This document shows, one piece after another, positions 60,541 through 64,000 of a stretch of 64,000 bases of DNA. The notes under the pieces are model-generated. The model worked only from the letters and a program-made list of their open reading frames with translations, was not told the origin of the DNA and did no database searches. This stretch comes from Larus michahellis (lineage: Eukaryota; Chordata; Aves; Charadriiformes; Laridae): positions 76,926,727 to 76,990,726 of the forward strand of contig NC_133900.1 of assembly GCF_964199755.1 (NCBI RefSeq), given 5' to 3'. The number at the start of each line of letters is the position of its first letter. Positions within the stretch are counted from its first letter, which is position 1. Position numbers and translations under genes: made by a program.

Positions 60541-63500
60541 CTCTCTCTCCAGAATAGATTGACCTAAAATCCCAGGACTTTTGGGACAAACACTACGAGC
60601 CTTGTGGGTATCAAAGTCTTAGTCCAAATTTTATAGTTCAGTTTCATTCCCAGTTAGTCAAGGTGGTCAGAATTCCACTTTTTAAATTCAGTAGTGAATT
60701 GTTTTACATATCCAAGGTAAAGAACAGTTTTCCAGCGTCTTTTTTTTGGGAAGAAAAAAAAAGAAAAAGTTATTATTTAAATATACTGCTATCTTGATGT
60801 CTGAGGTTTTATTACTTGACCAAAAATACATAATCCGACATGACAAATAAGGGATCATTTATATTTCAGTTAACAAGCTAATGTAAATTCTTTTCTCTTT
60901 CAGCCCTGTATACAAGTGTTTTCATAGCCTAATGTATTTTATTTATGCACTGCAACTTGCTATCAAACTGCAATCGCCTGTGTCCGCTGAAAAAATGAAC
61001 TTTAATGTCAACTCAGCAAACTTTCTACTGCCCCACGTCACTGTTAATTTCAGAAGTCCCAAGGCATTTGGAAAAACACTCTAGAGCATCTTAGGACTGC
61101 CAGTATGGTTTACTGGACACTCCGGCTAGGTTTATACGAAAACATTAAAAAGTGCTAGGATCCAGGCCAGGGCACTGGAACTCTTGAGCGTCTGAGTGTC
61201 TAACTGTATTCTGCTGTCAGAAAATATCACACAAACCCACAATTATTTACAGTTCTTTCAAATTACGAAGTTAAAAAGGGCCTGCAGGTTCCCTTCTAGG
61301 AAGATTCATACCAAAAGACAAGAAATCTTTGTCCTAATAGTAGCTGTCATAATTTTTAAAAGATTAAAATTACTTGAGAGTTTTAAAAAAGGAATATCAC
61401 TGAATCCTAACTAATATATAGGAGCAGATAGGTACAAAAACTTGCAGAACACAGTATGGACTGAAGATACTAAGAATAAAATCACTTACACTTAAGCTAA
61501 TGCTGCTTGACAAGAAAGCAAGCGTTTCCATTTCACCATTTTTGTTTAATAAAACGTTAGGGTTAAGTTCCTTATTAATGAGAAAGTTGTCTGGAAAATT
61601 CAGTAGAATTCTCACTAATTAAGTCCACCTTGGAAAAATGAGCGGAAGGATGGTGGAGTCGGAAAACATTAAGCAACAATGGACATCATGGCAATGAATA
61701 AAGCAAAAAGACAGGAGGCAACACAAGGTGATTTTAACTGTAGTGAAATTAATCCTGAAGACACAGGACTATCTGTTTTACCACATGTTTGCACTCTGTT
61801 CTTATTATTTCTTAGAAATAAGTGGACAAAGCAGCGTTTCCACATTCTTTTGAGTGGGACAAATTCCCCTGTCTTACTCTAATTTTTGGGCCCTTGAAAA
61901 AACACAAGCTTGCTGTGTTTCCACTTTGATTTCTGCTGAACTCCCTTTGATTAAAGAGCACACCACCTTGGTGGGCATCATTAATAAACGCCTTTACAAC
62001 TACTTTCAACAAAGGATTGACAGAAGTCTTGGTAGAGGACAGGGACTTTTAAGATAGAAATCCAACAAGTAGGATCCTCTGGAAGACCCCAAACCATCAC
62101 ATTACCTTAAAATATTTAATGTAAATAATCAAACACAATCATTTACTTCCTACATCCCACATACAATGGTCAAACTTGTCCACACGGGCAGCTTCCTGCA
62201 CATGATTTCTGCACCATCAGTACTGGCTGATGATCCTAAATGCCTTTGCAGACATAGGGGCTTTTCTGTAGCAACTCATCGTAAACACTGCTGGGCAGGT
62301 AAAGGGATAGATAGATATATAATATTTAGGAATCACAGCAGAATTGAAACAAAGTCTACACTGTTTCTCACCAGTTCTGCTGAGAGAAACACATGGAAGG
62401 ACCTTTGATTTTCTGAGTGTGTCGTATATTCTCATTAGCCATCCATATAAATTACAGATCAGTATTTAGCAATGCACATTGCAACACACCGAGAAAAAGC
62501 TTTCACTATAAACCTTTCTAAATTTTCTCTTTCTCACTCTATATATGCTTTAGTAATTTTTAGACTTGATCTTTTACTATTTCCTTATTTTTCCACTTTT
62601 GTGAATACGTACAGAAAACTTTGGATTTTTTACATGTACAAATTTAGCATCATCTGGTAATGAATTTTTGAAGATCGTGTGTGTAGCATTCAAAAAACCC
62701 AACAACCTGGAAACACCATTTCAAGAAAAAAATCTGGGACTGTTTACTTTAACTTCATTTACCTATTTTGTAATAGCTCATAAAAAAAACCAAAATATGG
62801 GTCGGATGCTATTAAACACTACTGAACTCAATTGACCTTAAAACCTCCTGAGTATTCCAATCTCTGGTGAAAGTATACTTTTCGAGGATTCTGCTATGGG
62901 AGGCAAATAATTTATAAAAAGTAATATATTTTACATTTTGTGTGATAAAAGTTTGCGGGTTTTTTTGACTAGTTAGAACAAACTGGAGTCTAGCAGTCTT
63001 TTGGATAGGTATGAGTCATTAAGTAGGCAGTATATATAACTATACAGATATTAGCTTTTAATCAAGACTTAATTATTTTTGTGAATACTTGAAACGACTT
63101 TTTGAACGACACCTACTTGAGATCTTGGGAAGGTTCTGCTCTGATATGGGGTGTCTCCACAGAGTGCCCAAACACTGCCCCTTCCGTGCCTAAAATACAT
63201 AAATAAAATACAGTACAATTACTTTGGAAAATAAAAACACATTGAAATGTATGATCACAAATTGACATTTTTAGGACAAAATATCTGATTGAATCCTTTA
63301 TTAATGACTACCAATGTTTCTTCATATTTATGTTTGTATTTCTATATCAAAATCTGGACCGACAACACACGAAACCTTAGACTTCTGCTTATCAGTAGAC
63401 GAATTTCACATACAAATCTGAAGACATTTATAGGTCTAAACTTTTCAGCACTGACTTGCCTGAATGCTTATTTCAACACTTCAGAGATGGATCATTTTAC

Positions 63501-64000
63501 GGATAAGGAAGCGTTTCCTTCTGTCAGACTTTTTTCATTGAAAACCTTTGTTCTCAAATAAATTAAAGACACTTATTTGGAATGTCCTTTGGTTTTAGTG
63601 TTGATAGTGGATATACCTATGTATCTCCTACTGGGCACTCAAAATCAAAGCAAAGAAAATGGGTACTCATTTCCTAAAACTGAACTGATTCTCTATTGAG
63701 TTTGAATTTCTATAACTAGGTCCAAGCTGCATATGATAATTCTACATTTTGAATTACATGTCCAAGGTTTTTCATTGAAAAACTCATTTTCAATGAAAAA
63801 AAATAGGGTTCTGATCAATGCTCACTGAATTTATTTGTAAAATGACAAATTTATTACACAATCCATTTTTTAAATGCAATTATTTTTTAAGGGGAATGAA
63901 AAAAGACCAAAAAAAAAAAAATTAATATCTGAGTACAGCAAGTTCTTTGTTAAACTAATAGAAAACTCAAGAAACTGACATATAGTGAACAGCGCTATAA
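60541..64000. other. AT-rich non-coding DNA to the window end
   Basis: No gene, RNA or repeat family is recognised. The 60950-61090 part is complex and may be constrained. The short frames at 61196-61414, 61397-61615, 61679-62057, 62166-62435, 62472-62660 and 63289-63561 carry no domain. A-rich tracts lie at about 60756-60767 and 63909-63921. Confidence 0.55.

Noticed and set aside
1..64000. CRISPR arrays, bacterial operons, tRNA, rRNA or snRNA genes, retroviral LTR pairs
   Set aside because: I saw no regularly spaced repeats, cloverleaf candidates, U6- or 5S-like blocks or matching LTRs with primer-binding sites. The CR1 elements and base composition place the DNA in a bird-like vertebrate genome.

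Overview
This window looks like non-coding DNA from a bird, or possibly another archosaur. The main evidence is several CR1 LINE fragments of avian type. Their 3' ends carry the 'ttggactagatgat...cccttccaaccc' block, followed by short tandem copies of an octamer such as ATTCTATG, which is the CR1 3' signature in birds. By eye the window is AT-rich and CpG-poor. It has no operon-like organisation, no long ORFs (the longest is 170 codons) and no protein-coding exon that I can assign to a known gene family.

Layout. About 1-9 kb is AT-rich intergenic or intronic DNA with one short CR1 tail (6.7-6.9 kb). At 9.3-10.2 kb lies the best-preserved CR1, which still reads as the C-terminal end of the CR1 ORF2 reverse-transcriptase polyprotein. 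An old minus-strand CR1 follows (11.1-11.4 kb), then a GC-richer unclassified patch ending near a poly(A) run (12.5-13.16 kb) and another CR1 tail (13.26-13.39 kb). An ancient degraded CR1 lies near 17.5-17.8 kb. From 20 to 25 kb there is a TA/CA microsatellite, a conserved-looking non-coding stretch and a GC-richer patch, with a further older CR1 at 26.1-26.5 kb. At 27-38 kb there are several homeodomain-motif-rich stretches, the 170-codon ORF (30.3-30.8 kb) and a near-palindromic MITE-like element (36.29-36.39 kb). That section ends with a cysteine-rich minus-strand ORF with a hydrophobic segment, next to a GGA microsatellite (37.8-38.2 kb). From 38 to 64 kb the window is mostly featureless AT-rich DNA. 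It holds one more clear CR1 (49.38-49.84 kb), short possible CR1 remnants, an inverted repeat, and stretches at 45.8-46.4 kb and 59.7-60.6 kb that look like distal enhancers.

I see no gene cooperation to describe. The plausible reading is a gene desert or large intron with scattered regulatory elements and CR1 insertions of several ages. The most interesting items are speculative: the 102-bp near-palindrome and its possible exonisation into a small cysteine-rich reading frame on the minus strand, and two ORF segments with exon-like splice borders (30.47-30.61 kb and 56.21-56.35 kb). Conservation calls come from reading base composition and motifs only; no alignment was run.
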